DNA of 64,000 bases from Neoaquamicrobium sediminum (GCF_013240295.1 NZ_JABETK010000002.1:1240001-1304000); one strand, 5' to 3'; shown: positions 9,133-19,786, counted from the first letter of the stretch. Program-made: numbers and translations. The notes: generated by a model not told the origin, from the letters alone.

Positions 9133-10164
9133 ATGAGACGTTACATCGCCGCGGCCACGCTGGCCGCTTCCGTTGCATTTGCCGGGTCTGCCATGGCCCA
9201 GAGCTTCGATCTGCAGAGCGTGTTTGGACTGAACGTTCCGTCGATCGGCCCCAGTCCCGTGAACTGGGCCGATAAGGTGCGGTTGATGACCAACGGCGAG
9301 GTCGACATCAAGGTCCACGGCGCCGGCGACTTCGTTCCACCTTTCGAGGTCTTCGGAGCGGTATCGAGCGGTGCGATCCCGATGGGCTTCGACTGGATCG
9401 GCTACTGGGCCGAGTCGATTCCCGTCGCCAACCTTGTCGGCTCGATGCCCTTCGGCCCCTCGCCCGATATCGCGCTCGGCTGGATGTTCGAGGGTGGCGG
9501 TCTGGAAATCATCCAGAAGGCCTATGACCCGCATGGCGTGAAGGTCATTCCGTGCCACCTCGTCGTGCCTGAGGCCGGCGGATGGTTCAACAAGGAGATC
9601 AATACCGTCGAGGACCTGAAGGGCCTCAACATGCGCATCGCTGGCCTCGGCGGCCGAACGCTGGCGAAACTCGGCGCGAACACGCAGCTCGTGCCCGCCG
9701 GTGAAATCTACGTGTCGCTCGAGACCGGCCGCATCGACGCGGCTGAGTTCTCCGCGCCGCAGCTCGACAAGGGCTTCGGCTTCCAGAAAATCGTCAAGAA
9801 CTACTATTTCCCCGGCTGGCACCAGCCATCGAGCTGGGATTCCATCATCATCAACATGGATGTCTGGAACGGCTTCTCCGAGGATCAGCAGAAGATCATG
9901 GTCGAGGCCTGCAAGGCCAACATCGCTGAAAACATGGCCGACCAGCTCAATGCGCAGGTTGCAGCCGTGGAGGAGATCGAGGCGGCCGGCGTGAGCATCA
10001 AGCGCTTCCCCGACGAAGTGCTGGAAGCCATGCGCACCGCAGCCGGCGAAGTGCTTCAGGAAGAAGCGGCCAAAGACCCCATCTTCAAGGAAGCGCTTGA
10101 TTCCCTGACCGCCTATGTCGAGCGCACGTCGCGCTGGTCGGAACTCCAGGCCCTGCCGCGATAG
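9133..10164 (+). CDS. dctP: TRAP transporter substrate-binding protein (DctP family)
   Basis: A 343-residue periplasmic solute receptor that delivers an organic anion to the DctQM permease. The signal peptide is MRRYIAAATLAASVAFAGSA with cleavage near AMA-QS. Features shared with the keto-acid/mannitol-chloroaromatic TRAP receptor branch are GGWFNKEINTVEDLKGLNMR (about 154-173) and the carboxylate-binding region LETGRIDAAEF. The true start is ATG 9133, because GGGAGGA lies at 9121-9127. A strong hairpin follows the gene before dctQ, which would give more receptor than permease. The ligand is probably a keto acid or another carboxylate and is not determined. Confidence 0.9.
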   Translation: MRRYIAAATLAASVAFAGSAMAQSFDLQSVFGLNVPSIGPSPVNWADKVRLMTNGEVDIKVHGAGDFVPPFEVFGAVSSGAIPMGFDWIGYWAESIPVANLVGSMPFGPSPDIALGWMFEGGGLEIIQKAYDPHGVKVIPCHLVVPEAGGWFNKEINTVEDLKGLNMRIAGLGGRTLAKLGANTQLVPAGEIYVSLETGRIDAAEFSAPQLDKGFGFQKIVKNYYFPGWHQPSSWDSIIINMDVWNGFSEDQQKIMVEACKANIAENMADQLNAQVAAVEEIEAAGVSIKRFPDEVLEAMRTAAGEVLQEEAAKDPIFKEALDSLTAYVERTSRWSELQALPR

Positions 10165-10172
10165 GCAAACGA

Positions 10173-10199
10173 GCGGGTCCGGCACGAAGCCGGACCCGC
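10173..10199 (+). other. Perfect 11-bp hairpin between dctP and dctQ
   Basis: GCGGGTCCGGC (10173-10183), loop ACGAA, GCCGGACCCGC (10189-10199). There is no T-run after it, so it is unlikely to be a simple Rho-independent terminator. It more probably protects the 3' end of the dctP transcript or partly attenuates transcription into the permease genes, as is common after binding-protein genes. Confidence 0.7.
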
Positions 10200-10272
10200 A
10201 ACCGTCGCGCGCTGTCGCAACCGCTGAATTTCGCGTAACAGGCTTCATCGGTAAAACCGCTGGAGGAGAAGG

Positions 10273-10840
10273 TTGAAACGTCTTTCGGATGCCGTGCTCG
10301 ACGCGGTTGTTCTGCCGGGCAAGGTCGTCGGATGGCTCGTGCTCCCACTGATCGTATCGGTGCTGCTCACGGTCTTCGCCGCCAAGATGGGCTGGAACGC
10401 GATCTGGCGCTGGGAAGATGCACTTCCCGTGCTTGGGAACGGCATCACCGTCAACACCCTGGCCGACCTGCAATGGTACATCTTCGCCATCATCGCCGTT
10501 CTCGGCGGCGTTTATGCCCTGCGTGACGGCCAGCATGTGAGCGTCGACGTTTTCGTGGCGGGCTTGCCGCAGCGTGCCCGCCTGTGCCTGACGCTTTTCG
10601 GCGACATCGTCTTTCTCCTCCCATTCTGCGCCATCATCGTCTGGTACGGCTGGAAGTTCGCCGCGACCTCGTTCGCATCCGGCGAGGGTTCGACCTATGG
10701 CGGGCTGATGGACCGCTGGCTCATCAAGGCGATGATCCCGGCCGGTTTCGCGCTGCTGGGCATAGCTGCCCTCGCGCGCGTGGCCCAGACCTTGCGCGTG
10801 CTTTTCTCTCCCGCATCCAACCAAGGCCCGGCCGAGAACC

Positions 10841-10848
<8 letters not shown>
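10273..10848 (+). CDS. dctQ: TRAP transporter small permease subunit (DctQ)
   Basis: A 191-residue membrane protein with four predicted transmembrane helices (about residues 15-40, 70-90, 108-130 and 150-175). It is the small integral subunit of TRAP transporters and pairs with DctM. It includes ALRDGQHVSVDVFVAGLP, the typical cytoplasmic segment between helices 2 and 3. The start is TTG 10273: GGAGG at 10262-10266 is at the right distance and no ATG fits. It overlaps the start of dctM by eight bases. Confidence 0.85.
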
Positions 10849-12169
<1,321 letters not shown>

Positions 12170-12196
12170 GCCACCCCCGCCGCATTAGGCGCGCGA

Positions 12197-13117
12197 TCAA
12201 TATTTCTGCGGGACGTAGAGGTCGTGCGGAAGGGTTGCGCGTTCGTATTCCGGATTGAAGACGCGTTCCGGCAAGGCGATGTCCTCGTGCGGCACCGGCT
12301 CGTAGGGAATCTGCTGCAGTAGATGATCCATGCAGTTCAGCCGGGCGCGCTTCTTATCGTTGCCCTCGACGATGTACCAGGGCGCCTCCGGGATGCTGGT
12401 TCGGGCGAACATCTCCTCTTTCGCCTTGGTGTACTGCTCCCAGCGCACCCGCGACTGGAGGTCCATCGGCGAAAGCTTCCACTGTTTCATCGGGTCGTGG
12501 ATGCGCATCAGGAAGCGGAGCTGCTGCTCCTCATCGGTGATGGAGAACCAGTATTTGATCAGCCTGATGCCAGAGCGGAGCAGCATGCGCTCGAACTCCG
12601 GCACGTCGCGGAAGAAATCCTCCACCTGCTGCGGCGAAGCGAAATCCATCACCCGCTCGACACCCGCTCGGTTGTACCAGGACCGGTCGAAGAGCACGAT
12701 CTCACCGCCGGCCGGCAGATGCGGAACGTAGCGCTGGAAATACCACTGCGTCTTTTCCCGGTCGCTTGGCGCCGGCAGCGCCACCACGCGGACGATACGC
12801 GGATTGAGCCGCTGTGTGATGCGCTTGATGACCCCGCCCTTGCCGGCGGAATCCCTGCCCTCGAACAGGACGACCACCTTTTCCTTGGTGTGCGCGACCC
12901 AGTCCTGGAGCTTGATCAGTTCCGACTGCAGACGGATCAGCTCGTGGAAATAGGTGTGGCGGTCGAGCGCGTGGGGGTGGGCCTTCTTGTAGATCTTGGA
13001 CAGTTCGAGCGACAGCGCCGGTTCTGACAGTTCGAGCTCGTAGTCCTCGTCGAGCGTATCCTCGAGCTCGGCCTTGAGCCATTCCTCGGCACCGTTGCCC
13101 GCCCTGTCGTGATCCAT
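12197..13117 (-). CDS. ppk2: Polyphosphate kinase 2 (PPK2)
   Basis: A 306-residue cytoplasmic kinase that uses polyphosphate to phosphorylate nucleoside diphosphates (or the reverse). Motifs are Walker A GRDSAGKGG (about 85-93), the basic lid LPAPSDREKTQWYFQRY, and Walker B FDRSWYNRAGVERV. The acidic N-terminal extension and length fit single-domain class I PPK2 enzymes, such as the Sinorhizobium one. The start is ATG 13117, supported by GGAGGA at about 13125-13130; an upstream in-frame extension lacks such a site. The gene stands alone, facing the TRAP operon. Confidence 0.93.
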   Translation of the reverse strand: MDHDRAGNGAEEWLKAELEDTLDEDYELELSEPALSLELSKIYKKAHPHALDRHTYFHELIRLQSELIKLQDWVAHTKEKVVVLFEGRDSAGKGGVIKRITQRLNPRIVRVVALPAPSDREKTQWYFQRYVPHLPAGGEIVLFDRSWYNRAGVERVMDFASPQQVEDFFRDVPEFERMLLRSGIRLIKYWFSITDEEQQLRFLMRIHDPMKQWKLSPMDLQSRVRWEQYTKAKEEMFARTSIPEAPWYIVEGNDKKRARLNCMDHLLQQIPYEPVPHEDIALPERVFNPEYERATLPHDLYVPQKY

Positions 13118-13265
13118 CGTTGTTCCTCCGGCCGCTTCGCGCGATAAACTCGTCGCTTCCGGTGACAACAAGACCCGCGAACACGACGTTGATCAAGCGT
13201 CGGCTAACACCGGCGGGTAACATATACATGACGGCGTCTGACGCAGCGTAGCACCTGACGGAAAT

Positions 13266-13511
13266 CTAATCCGGTGTTCCGGCCGCTTCCACAAGCAAGG
13301 CGCGAAGTCGGCGCAGCGGCGGCGATACGGTGGTTGCCTCATCCAACCGTCTTATCTGCTTGCGCGCAGCAACGGCGACGTCTTCTCCCTCGGGCAATGC
13401 GATGAGCCAGGCCAGGAAAACCTCCTCGGGGCTTGCCTGGGCCAGCGGCGGACGCGGCGAAATCGGCGACGTCGGCTTGTTGAGGTCGGCATGGATTGGA
13501 GAAGATCCCAT
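13266..13511 (-). CDS. Small conserved hypothetical protein co-transcribed with gbcAB
   Basis: An 81-residue soluble protein starting at ATG 13511, one base after the TGA of the upstream reductase gene, which suggests translational coupling. The first 28 residues are rich in Pro/Ser (SPISPRPPLAQ). The rest is a compact helical region, EEVFLAWLIALPEGEDVAVA, then RRLRALLVEAA. No catalytic motif was seen. The position makes it part of the cobalamin-riboswitch operon. The function is unknown; an assembly or regulatory subunit of the Rieske system is possible but only inferred. Confidence 0.6.
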   Translation of the reverse strand: MGSSPIHADLNKPTSPISPRPPLAQASPEEVFLAWLIALPEGEDVAVAARKQIRRLDEATTVSPPLRRLRALLVEAAGTPD

Positions 13512-13512
13512 G

Positions 13513-14613
13513 TCAGGCCTCGATTTCCAGAGCCGAGAGCGGCTTCGAACAGCAGGCGAGGATGAAGCCCTCCTCGATCTCGTGATCGAGGATGCCGCCA
13601 TTGTGGCTCATCTCGACCGTGCCGGAGACCTTCTTGACCTTGCAGGTACCGCACAGGCCGAACTCGCAGGCGGCCGGAATGCGCACACCCGATGCGCGCG
13701 CGGTCTGAAGCAGGGTCTGTCCCGCAACGCATTCGCCGTCGATCTCCGACAACGCGAACCGGACCGGCAGGGCGATTTCTCCGACAGCGGCGTCGCCGTA
13801 CTGCGTAAACGTTGCAGGCACGGGTTCGGCCACGGGAGCGGCAAAGCTCTCCTGATGATAATGCGCCATGTCGAAGCCGGCTGTTTCCAGCATCTCGCGC
13901 ACGGCGCGCATGAAGGGTTCCGGACCGCAGCAGAAAATCTCCCGCTCGCGAAAATCCGGCGCGAGCAGCGGCAGCCGCACCGCGTCGATGCGGCCCATAT
14001 GGCCGAACCAGCTCTCCCGACTGGAGCGTTCCTCGATCAGGAAGCCCAGCGACAGGCCGGGCATGCGGCTGCCCAGCAATTCAAGCTCCTTGCGGAAGAT
14101 GATCTCCTCTGGCCGGCGCGCGCAGTTGACGAAAGCGACGTCGGTCCATGGCGCGCAGTCGTTCAGCCAGCGCAGCATCGACATCATCGGTGTGACGCCG
14201 GAGCCCGCGGAGATGAAAAGATATTTCGCCGCCGGATATTCGTGGTGGGAGAAATCGCCGGCCGGGCCGTAGGCCCTGATGTGGTCGCCGCGCCGCAGAT
14301 GATCCAGCATCCAGCGCGTTGCGACGCTGCCGGCCTGCGCCTTGACCGTGACCGCGATGGAAAACGGCCGCGAGGGCGACGACGACAGCGTGTAGGTGCG
14401 CAGCAGCGGCTCGTCGCCAACCGGCAATTCCAGTGTGATGAACTGTCCCGGCTTGTAGCGGAACCAGGTCTGGTTGTCCGACCGGAAGGTGAAGGTCTTC
14501 ACGTCGGGCGCCTCGTCGGCGATGCCGATGACCTCCAGCACCTGAAGCCGGTCGTTCCACGGCGTCATCTCGTCGAGGTGGCGGTAGAGTGCGGCGTCCG
14601 TCATCGCGTTCAT
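13513..14613 (-). CDS. gbcB: Ferredoxin-NAD(P)H reductase subunit of a Rieske demethylase, GbcB-like
   Basis: A 366-residue reductase passing electrons from NAD(P)H through FAD and [2Fe-2S] to the Rieske oxygenase encoded next door. The FAD domain has RTYTLSSSP (about 73-81) for flavin phosphate binding. The NAD domain has FISAGSGVTPMMSML near 140 and CCGPEPFMRAVREML near 230. The C-terminal plant-type ferredoxin has the CEFGLCGTC cysteines, with the fourth Cys in FILACCSKP. This order (FAD, NAD, 2Fe-2S) fits GbcB of glycine betaine demethylase. It lies ten bases after the oxygenase gene. A close relative acting on another quaternary amine cannot be excluded. Confidence 0.82.
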   Translation of the reverse strand: MNAMTDAALYRHLDEMTPWNDRLQVLEVIGIADEAPDVKTFTFRSDNQTWFRYKPGQFITLELPVGDEPLLRTYTLSSSPSRPFSIAVTVKAQAGSVATRWMLDHLRRGDHIRAYGPAGDFSHHEYPAAKYLFISAGSGVTPMMSMLRWLNDCAPWTDVAFVNCARRPEEIIFRKELELLGSRMPGLSLGFLIEERSSRESWFGHMGRIDAVRLPLLAPDFREREIFCCGPEPFMRAVREMLETAGFDMAHYHQESFAAPVAEPVPATFTQYGDAAVGEIALPVRFALSEIDGECVAGQTLLQTARASGVRIPAACEFGLCGTCKVKKVSGTVEMSHNGGILDHEIEEGFILACCSKPLSALEIEA

Positions 14614-14623
14614 CGCTGTCGCC

Positions 14624-15871
14624 TCACGCCACGCTTCTAAGCGCCGGGGTTTCCGCCTCGGCCAGCCGCGGCTCGATGAAGGAGGCGTACCATTCGACGA
14701 ACTGGATCACGCCGCCCTCGTGGAGCTCCGAATAGGGACCGGGTTCGTAGGCCGGCGAATTGATGCCGAAGGCGTTTTCCTCGACGATCCTGCGATCCTG
14801 ATCGTTAGTCTCGGTCCAGACATGGGTCAGTTCGGCAAGGTCGTAGTCCACCCCTTCCACCGCATCCTTGTGCACGAGCCACTTGGTGGTGACGGCCGTC
14901 TCGGTAGCGCTGATCGGCAGCACGCGGAAGGTGACGGCGTGGTCGCCCAGAATGTGGTTCCATGTCGTGGGGTAATGGTACAGCAGCAGCGACCCGATGC
15001 GATCGGTGGAGACGGTATCGGAAAGGTTGCGCTTCACCGCGCGCCTGCCGGTCATCGTGTAGCTGACCGCATCGCGCAGCAGCGGCGCGCGCGTCGCGCG
15101 ATACTGGCCGTCCGCGTCGATGCGGAAGCGCGAAGGCAGGCCCGCCGCCTCGCATTTCGCCCAATGCGCCAGCATCTCGGGGTCGCTTTCCGCGCCGTTG
15201 ACGCCCGTCACCGTCGGGGCTTCCGGAAATGTCTTGCAGAGCTCGGGATGATTGGCCGCGCAGTGGTAACACTCGCGGTTGTTCTCCCAGACCAGCTTCC
15301 AGTTGCCCTTTTCGATAATGGTGGATTCGTAGGCGACCCTTGCATCGGCCAGCCGATGCGGCAGGAAATACGGCTCCATCATGGCCCGGAACGGCCCGAA
15401 GTCGGCCGGCTCCGGCGCAAGGCAGATGAAGACGTAGCCGCCGGCGCTCTCACAGGCGACCGGCTTGAGCGAGAACTGCGACGGGTCGAAATCGTCCGCC
15501 ATCTGGCGTGCGAACAGGAGCTTGCCGTCGAGATCGTAGGTCCACTGGTGATAGGGGCAGACGAGGCGCGCCGAGAGGCCCTTCTGGGCCCCGCACACGC
15601 GGCTGCCGCGATGCCGGCAGGAATTGTGGAAGGCGCGTATCTGCCCGTCACGATCGCGGACCAGCACGACCGGATACCGGCCAACCTGAACGGTGAAGAA
15701 GCTGCCGGGCTTCGGCAGTTCGCAATCGTGGCCCACGAGTAGCCAGTCGCGATACCAGATCAGGTCCATGTCGAGCCGGAAGAATTCCGGATCGGTGTAG
15801 AAGGGTTGTTCCAGCGAATAGCCGTATCTGCGGCTGCGGATCAGCCCCAGCATTTCGTTGCGCGCATCCAT
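14624..15871 (-). CDS. gbcA: Rieske-type oxygenase, glycine betaine demethylase alpha subunit GbcA-like
   Basis: Predicted to oxidise glycine betaine to dimethylglycine and formaldehyde with O2, using electrons from the adjacent reductase. Counting from ATG 15871 (415 residues), the Rieske ligands are C85-x-H87 and C105-x2-H108 (NSCRHRG, CPYHQW). The mononuclear iron histidines are H203 and H208 in ENNRECYHCAANHPEL. The resemblance to Pseudomonas GbcA extends along the whole protein. Two upstream in-frame ATGs (15886, 15892) are possible starts, but MDARN is best supported by alignment memory and a GGACAGG upstream. The striking point is a cobalamin riboswitch about 140 bases upstream on the same strand. 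Confidence 0.82.
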   Translation of the reverse strand: MDARNEMLGLIRSRRYGYSLEQPFYTDPEFFRLDMDLIWYRDWLLVGHDCELPKPGSFFTVQVGRYPVVLVRDRDGQIRAFHNSCRHRGSRVCGAQKGLSARLVCPYHQWTYDLDGKLLFARQMADDFDPSQFSLKPVACESAGGYVFICLAPEPADFGPFRAMMEPYFLPHRLADARVAYESTIIEKGNWKLVWENNRECYHCAANHPELCKTFPEAPTVTGVNGAESDPEMLAHWAKCEAAGLPSRFRIDADGQYRATRAPLLRDAVSYTMTGRRAVKRNLSDTVSTDRIGSLLLYHYPTTWNHILGDHAVTFRVLPISATETAVTTKWLVHKDAVEGVDYDLAELTHVWTETNDQDRRIVEENAFGINSPAYEPGPYSELHEGGVIQFVEWYASFIEPRLAEAETPALRSVA

Positions 15872-16364
15872 GTCCTGTCCTCGCATCGTCATCACAAGGA
15901 CTGAACTGGTGGTGATGGAGGGAAGGAGGAGCCGCGACATGGCCATGCAGGCCTGTCCGCGCCGCTTCGCCTCTTGACCGCCCACCGCGATCAGTCGGTT
16001 TCGTATGCCGAAGGCTGGTTTCCGGGCTCCGGAGCCGTCCCTTGCAGGACCTTCCCGACACCTTCCCGGACGTTGTCGTCCAGTGGTCTCCCGTCGGGAT
16101 ATTCAGCTCCGCTACCGTTGCGGGGGCAGCGCCGGATTTCGACCGGCTTCCCAATTCTCCGCTTCGATCGTCACGAAGCAGCACCTCAGGCACGCACATC
16201 TAACCACGGCTGCATCGCCGGCAAACACGCGAAAGCGACACCGTGCAGACGCAAAGACGACACAGGGTTCACAACGCTGCGGCATGCTGCGTCGCACCGT
16301 TTCGTTTCGCTCGAATTCGTGCGATAGCTGCGTAAACTTTGACCAACGGGACAAAGAAAGTGCC
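15872..16364. other. 493-base divergent spacer between gbcA and deoC
   Basis: The spacer holds the cobalamin riboswitch (16013-16192, minus strand) and about 140 bases of gbcA leader after it. Beyond the riboswitch, roughly 16200-16364 should hold both the gbcA promoter (minus) and the deoC promoter (plus). No convincing -35/-10 pair or additional gene was recognised. The in-frame minus-strand extension between 15872 and 15985 lacks a good ribosome binding site. Confidence 0.6.
16013..16192 (-). promoter_or_regulatory. Cobalamin (AdoCbl) riboswitch
   Basis: Read on the minus strand, the conserved core elements appear in the right order. GGGAA is at 16152-16148. A P3 stem GCCGG/CCGGC follows (16147-16131). 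The B12-box core GCTGCCCCCGCAACGGTAGC is at 16130-16111, CCACTGG just before 16080, and GGGAAGG at 16067-16061. The 3' closing element GGAGCCCGGAAACCAGCC is at 16030-16013. GGTGC near 16175 may be the 5' side of P2. The orientation places it in the 5' leader of gbcA, about 140 bases before the start codon. In the known class, cobalamin binding usually represses. The limits at the 5' end are approximate. Confidence 0.88.
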
Positions 16365-17396
16365 ATGACGAGCACCTCGACACGACAGGCTGCCGGCGCC
16401 AGCCTGCATACGCTGCCGACAGCGGCTGCGGCTGCGCATACCGACCTGCCGCGCAATCCCGGCATTAAGCTGGATCTGGGCTGGCTGGAAGAGATGCGGC
16501 ATGTGAACCGTTCGGCCTTGGAGCGGCGCGCGACGACGCTGACCAAGCGCCGCTCGATCAAGGCCGACAATCAGGCTGCATGGCTGCTGCGCGCAATCAG
16601 CCTGATGGATCTGACCACGCTGAACAGCAACGACACCGACGAGCGCGTGCGCCGCCTCTGCGCCAAGGCGCGCAACCCGCTGCGCGGCGATCTGGTCGCC
16701 GGCCTCGGGCTGGGCGACACGGTAATCCGGCCAGCGGCTGTCTGCGTCTACCATCCCTTTGTCGCGACCGCGGTCAAGGCGCTGGAAGGCACTGTCATCC
16801 ACGTCGCGGCCGTCTCCACCGCCTTTCCGCACGGGCTGTCGCCGCTGGAAACACGGATCGCGGAAATCAGGGCGTCGGTCGCCGACGGGGCCGACGAGAT
16901 CGACGTGGTCATCCCGCGCGGCCTGGTGCTGGGGGCAAAGTGGCAGGAACTTTACGACGAAGTCGCGCAGTTCCGCGAAGCCTGCGGGGAAGCGCACCTG
17001 AAGGTCATCCTCGGCACCGGAGAGTTGTCGACGCTGCGCAATGTGATGCTCGCCTCGATGGTGTCGATGATGGCGGGCGCCGACTTCATCAAGACCTCCA
17101 CCGGCAAGGAAAGCGTCAATGCCGTCCTGCCGGTCGGCCTCATCATGACGCGCGCCATCCGCGCCTATGAGGAGCGCACCGGCTTCAAGATCGGCTTCAA
17201 GCCTGCCGGCGGCATCTCCACCGCCAAGGCCTCGCTCGACTGGCTGGTACTCATGAAGGAGGAACTCGGCCGCCGCTGGCTGGAACCGGACCTCTTCCGC
17301 TTCGGCGCGTCGAGCCTGCTTACCGACATCGAGCGCCAGCTCGAACACCACCTGACCGGCCACTACTCGGCCGCCCATCGACATGCCATGGCCTGA
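16365..17396 (+). CDS. deoC: Deoxyribose-phosphate aldolase
   Basis: Cleaves 2-deoxyribose-5-phosphate to glyceraldehyde-3-phosphate and acetaldehyde in deoxynucleoside catabolism. Of 343 residues, the catalytic set is visible: Asp180 in DEIDVVI, Lys213 in HLKVILGTGEL, the Schiff-base Lys243 in DFIKTSTGK, and the second active-site Lys in GFKPAGGIS. A long N-terminal extension (about 60 residues before the barrel) fits the larger eukaryotic-like DeoC branch found in rhizobia. The start is ATG 16365; the open frame extends further upstream but runs into the riboswitch region. The ALDH gene follows after 12 bases and could oxidise the acetaldehyde formed. Confidence 0.92.
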   Translation: MTSTSTRQAAGASLHTLPTAAAAAHTDLPRNPGIKLDLGWLEEMRHVNRSALERRATTLTKRRSIKADNQAAWLLRAISLMDLTTLNSNDTDERVRRLCAKARNPLRGDLVAGLGLGDTVIRPAAVCVYHPFVATAVKALEGTVIHVAAVSTAFPHGLSPLETRIAEIRASVADGADEIDVVIPRGLVLGAKWQELYDEVAQFREACGEAHLKVILGTGELSTLRNVMLASMVSMMAGADFIKTSTGKESVNAVLPVGLIMTRAIRAYEERTGFKIGFKPAGGISTAKASLDWLVLMKEELGRRWLEPDLFRFGASSLLTDIERQLEHHLTGHYSAAHRHAMA

Positions 17397-17408
17397 CGGG
17401 GAACGACC

Positions 17409-19786
17409 GTGAACATTCTCGAACGCTATCACGCCATGGAATACGGCCCTGCCCCGGAGGCGCGCAACGAAGCCGATGCGTGGCTTACCTCGCGCGACTT
17501 CTCCGCCTCCCTGTTCATCGGCGGCCAATGGAAGAAGGCCGCCAGCGGCAAGACCTTCGACACTGCCGAGCCCGCCACCAGCAAACATCTGGCGAGCCTG
17601 GCCGAGGCGGGGCATGACGACATCGACGCGGCTGTGGCCGCCGCGCGCAAGGCGCTGCCGAAGTGGCAGGCCGCTTCCGGCTACGAGCGTGCGCGCGTGC
17701 TCTACGCCATCGGCCGCGCCATGCAGCGCCATGCGCGGCTTTTCGCCGTGCTGGAATCGCTCGACAACGGCAAGCCGATCCGCGAAAGCCGCGACATCGA
17801 CGTGCCGCTGGCCGTCCGCCACTTCATCCATCATGCCGGCTGGGCGCAGTCGCTGGGCAAGGAGTTTCCGGGCCATGCAGCGGTCGGTGTTGCCGGCCAG
17901 ATCATCCCTTGGAATTTCCCCTTGCTGATGCTCGCCTGGAAGATCGCGCCGGCGCTCGCGGCAGGCTGCACGGTGGTGCTGAAGCCGGCCGAATTCACGC
18001 CGCTGACGGCCGTTCTGTTCGCCGAAATATGCGAGAAAGCCGGCGTGCCCAAGGGCGTCGTCAACATCGTTCATGGCGGCCCGGAAGCGGGTGCCGCGAT
18101 CGTCAACCACCCCGACATCGACAAGATCGCCTTCACCGGCTCCTCCGAGGTCGGCAAGATCATCCGCAAGGCGACCGCCGGCTCGGGCAAGAAGCTGTCG
18201 CTGGAACTGGGCGGCAAGTCCGCCTTCATCGTCTTTGAGGATGCGGATCTCGATTCGCGGTCGAAGGCCTCGTCGACGGCATCTGGTTCAACCAGGGCCA
18301 GGTTTGCTGCGCCGGCTCGCGGCTGCTGGTGCAGGAGGGCGTCGCCGACGCCTTCCTCGCCAAGGTGCGCACGCGCATGGAGAAGCTGCGGCTCGGTGAT
18401 CCGCTCGACAAGAACACCGACATCGGCCCCCTGGTCGACCGCACCCAGCTCGAGCGTGTGCGCGGCCTCGTCGCCGAGGGCGAAAAACAAGGCGCGCAGT
18501 GCTGGCAACCGGCCGGCGAAGTGCCTGCGACCGGCTGGTATCACCTGCCGGTGCTCGCCACCAACGTCGCACCCGCCAACATTCTCGCCCAGGAAGAAGT
18601 GTTTGGCCCGGTGCTGGCGACGATGACCTTCCGCAACACGGAGGAAGCGATCGAGCTCGCCAACAACACCCGCTACGGGCTGGCCGCTTCCGTGTGGAGC
18701 GAAAACGTCAATCTCGCCCTGCATGTCGCGCCGCAGCTCAAGGCCGGCGTGGTGTGGATCAACGGGACCAACATGTTCGATGCCGCCTGCGGCTTCGGCG
18801 GCTATCGCGAAAGCGGATTCGGGCGCGAAGGCGGCCGTGAGGGTATGGTCGAGTATCTCGCCCTGCCAAAGGCCAAGAGCCAGCAGATCAAGGCCTATGA
18901 GGCGCCGGGCGGCACCTCGGAGCGCTCCGACGGCGACGGCTCCTTCATCGACCGCACGCCAAAGCTCTTCATCGGCGGCAAGCAGACGCGACCGGACGGC
19001 AACTATTCTATGGCAGTTCACGACGCCAAGGGCCGCCATGCCGGCGAAGTCGGGCTGGGCAGTCGCAAGGACATCCGCGACGCCGTCAGCGCCGCGCGCG
19101 CCGCCAAGGGCTGGGCGGGCGCCACGGCCTACAATCGCGCTCAGGTGCTTTATTTCCTGGCCGAGAACCTGACGATCCGCGCCGACGAGTTCGCCGCGCG
19201 CATCGCAAGCCTCACCGGCGCATCGGCGAAGGCGGCACGCGCAGAGGTCGACGCCTCGATCGAACGCCTGTTCGAAGCCGCCGGCATGGCCGACAAGTTC
19301 GAGGGCACGGTGCACAATCCCCCTGCCCGCGCCGTGACGCTGGCGCTCAACGAGCCGGTCGGCGTGGTCGGCATCGTCGCCCCCGACGAGCAGCCGCTGC
19401 TCGGGCTCGTTGCGATGCTTGCCCCGGCGCTGGCCATGGGCAACAGCGTCGTCGCCGTCCCCTCCGCACGCTGGCCGTTGATCGCGACCGACCTCTACCA
19501 GGTGCTGGAAACGTCGGATATTCCCCCAGGCGCGGTCAACATCGTCACCGGGCGCACAGGCGAACTCGCGGGCGTGCTGGCCAAGCACGATGATGTCGAC
19601 GGTCTCTGGCTCGTCGCCGACGCTGCAATCTGCAAGGCAGCCGAGCTGGAATCCACCTGCAACCTCAAGCGCGTCTGGACCTCGAACGGCCAGACCGTCG
19701 ACTGGAATGGTGAGGCAGGCTCGCTCAAGCCGTTCCTGCGCCGCGCCGTCGAGGTCAAGAACGTGTGGGTGCCTTACGGCGACTAG
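17409..19786 (+). CDS. Two-domain aldehyde dehydrogenase (ALDH16-like), one frameshift
   Basis: After repair this is one protein of about 792 residues. The first domain (to about 500) is a complete ALDH, with IIPWNFPLLML, the catalytic Glu in LELGGKS and the catalytic Cys in FNQGQVCCAGS. The second domain (about 510-792) is a shorter, degenerate ALDH copy beginning TPKLFIGGKQTRPDG, with no catalytic Cys motif. This is the arrangement of bacterial ALDH16. The frame breaks at 18257, where DADLDS should continue AVEGLVDGIWFNQG; one extra G restores it. It is coupled to deoC (12-base gap), so acetaldehyde from deoxyribose cleavage is a likely substrate, by inference. Confidence 0.85.
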
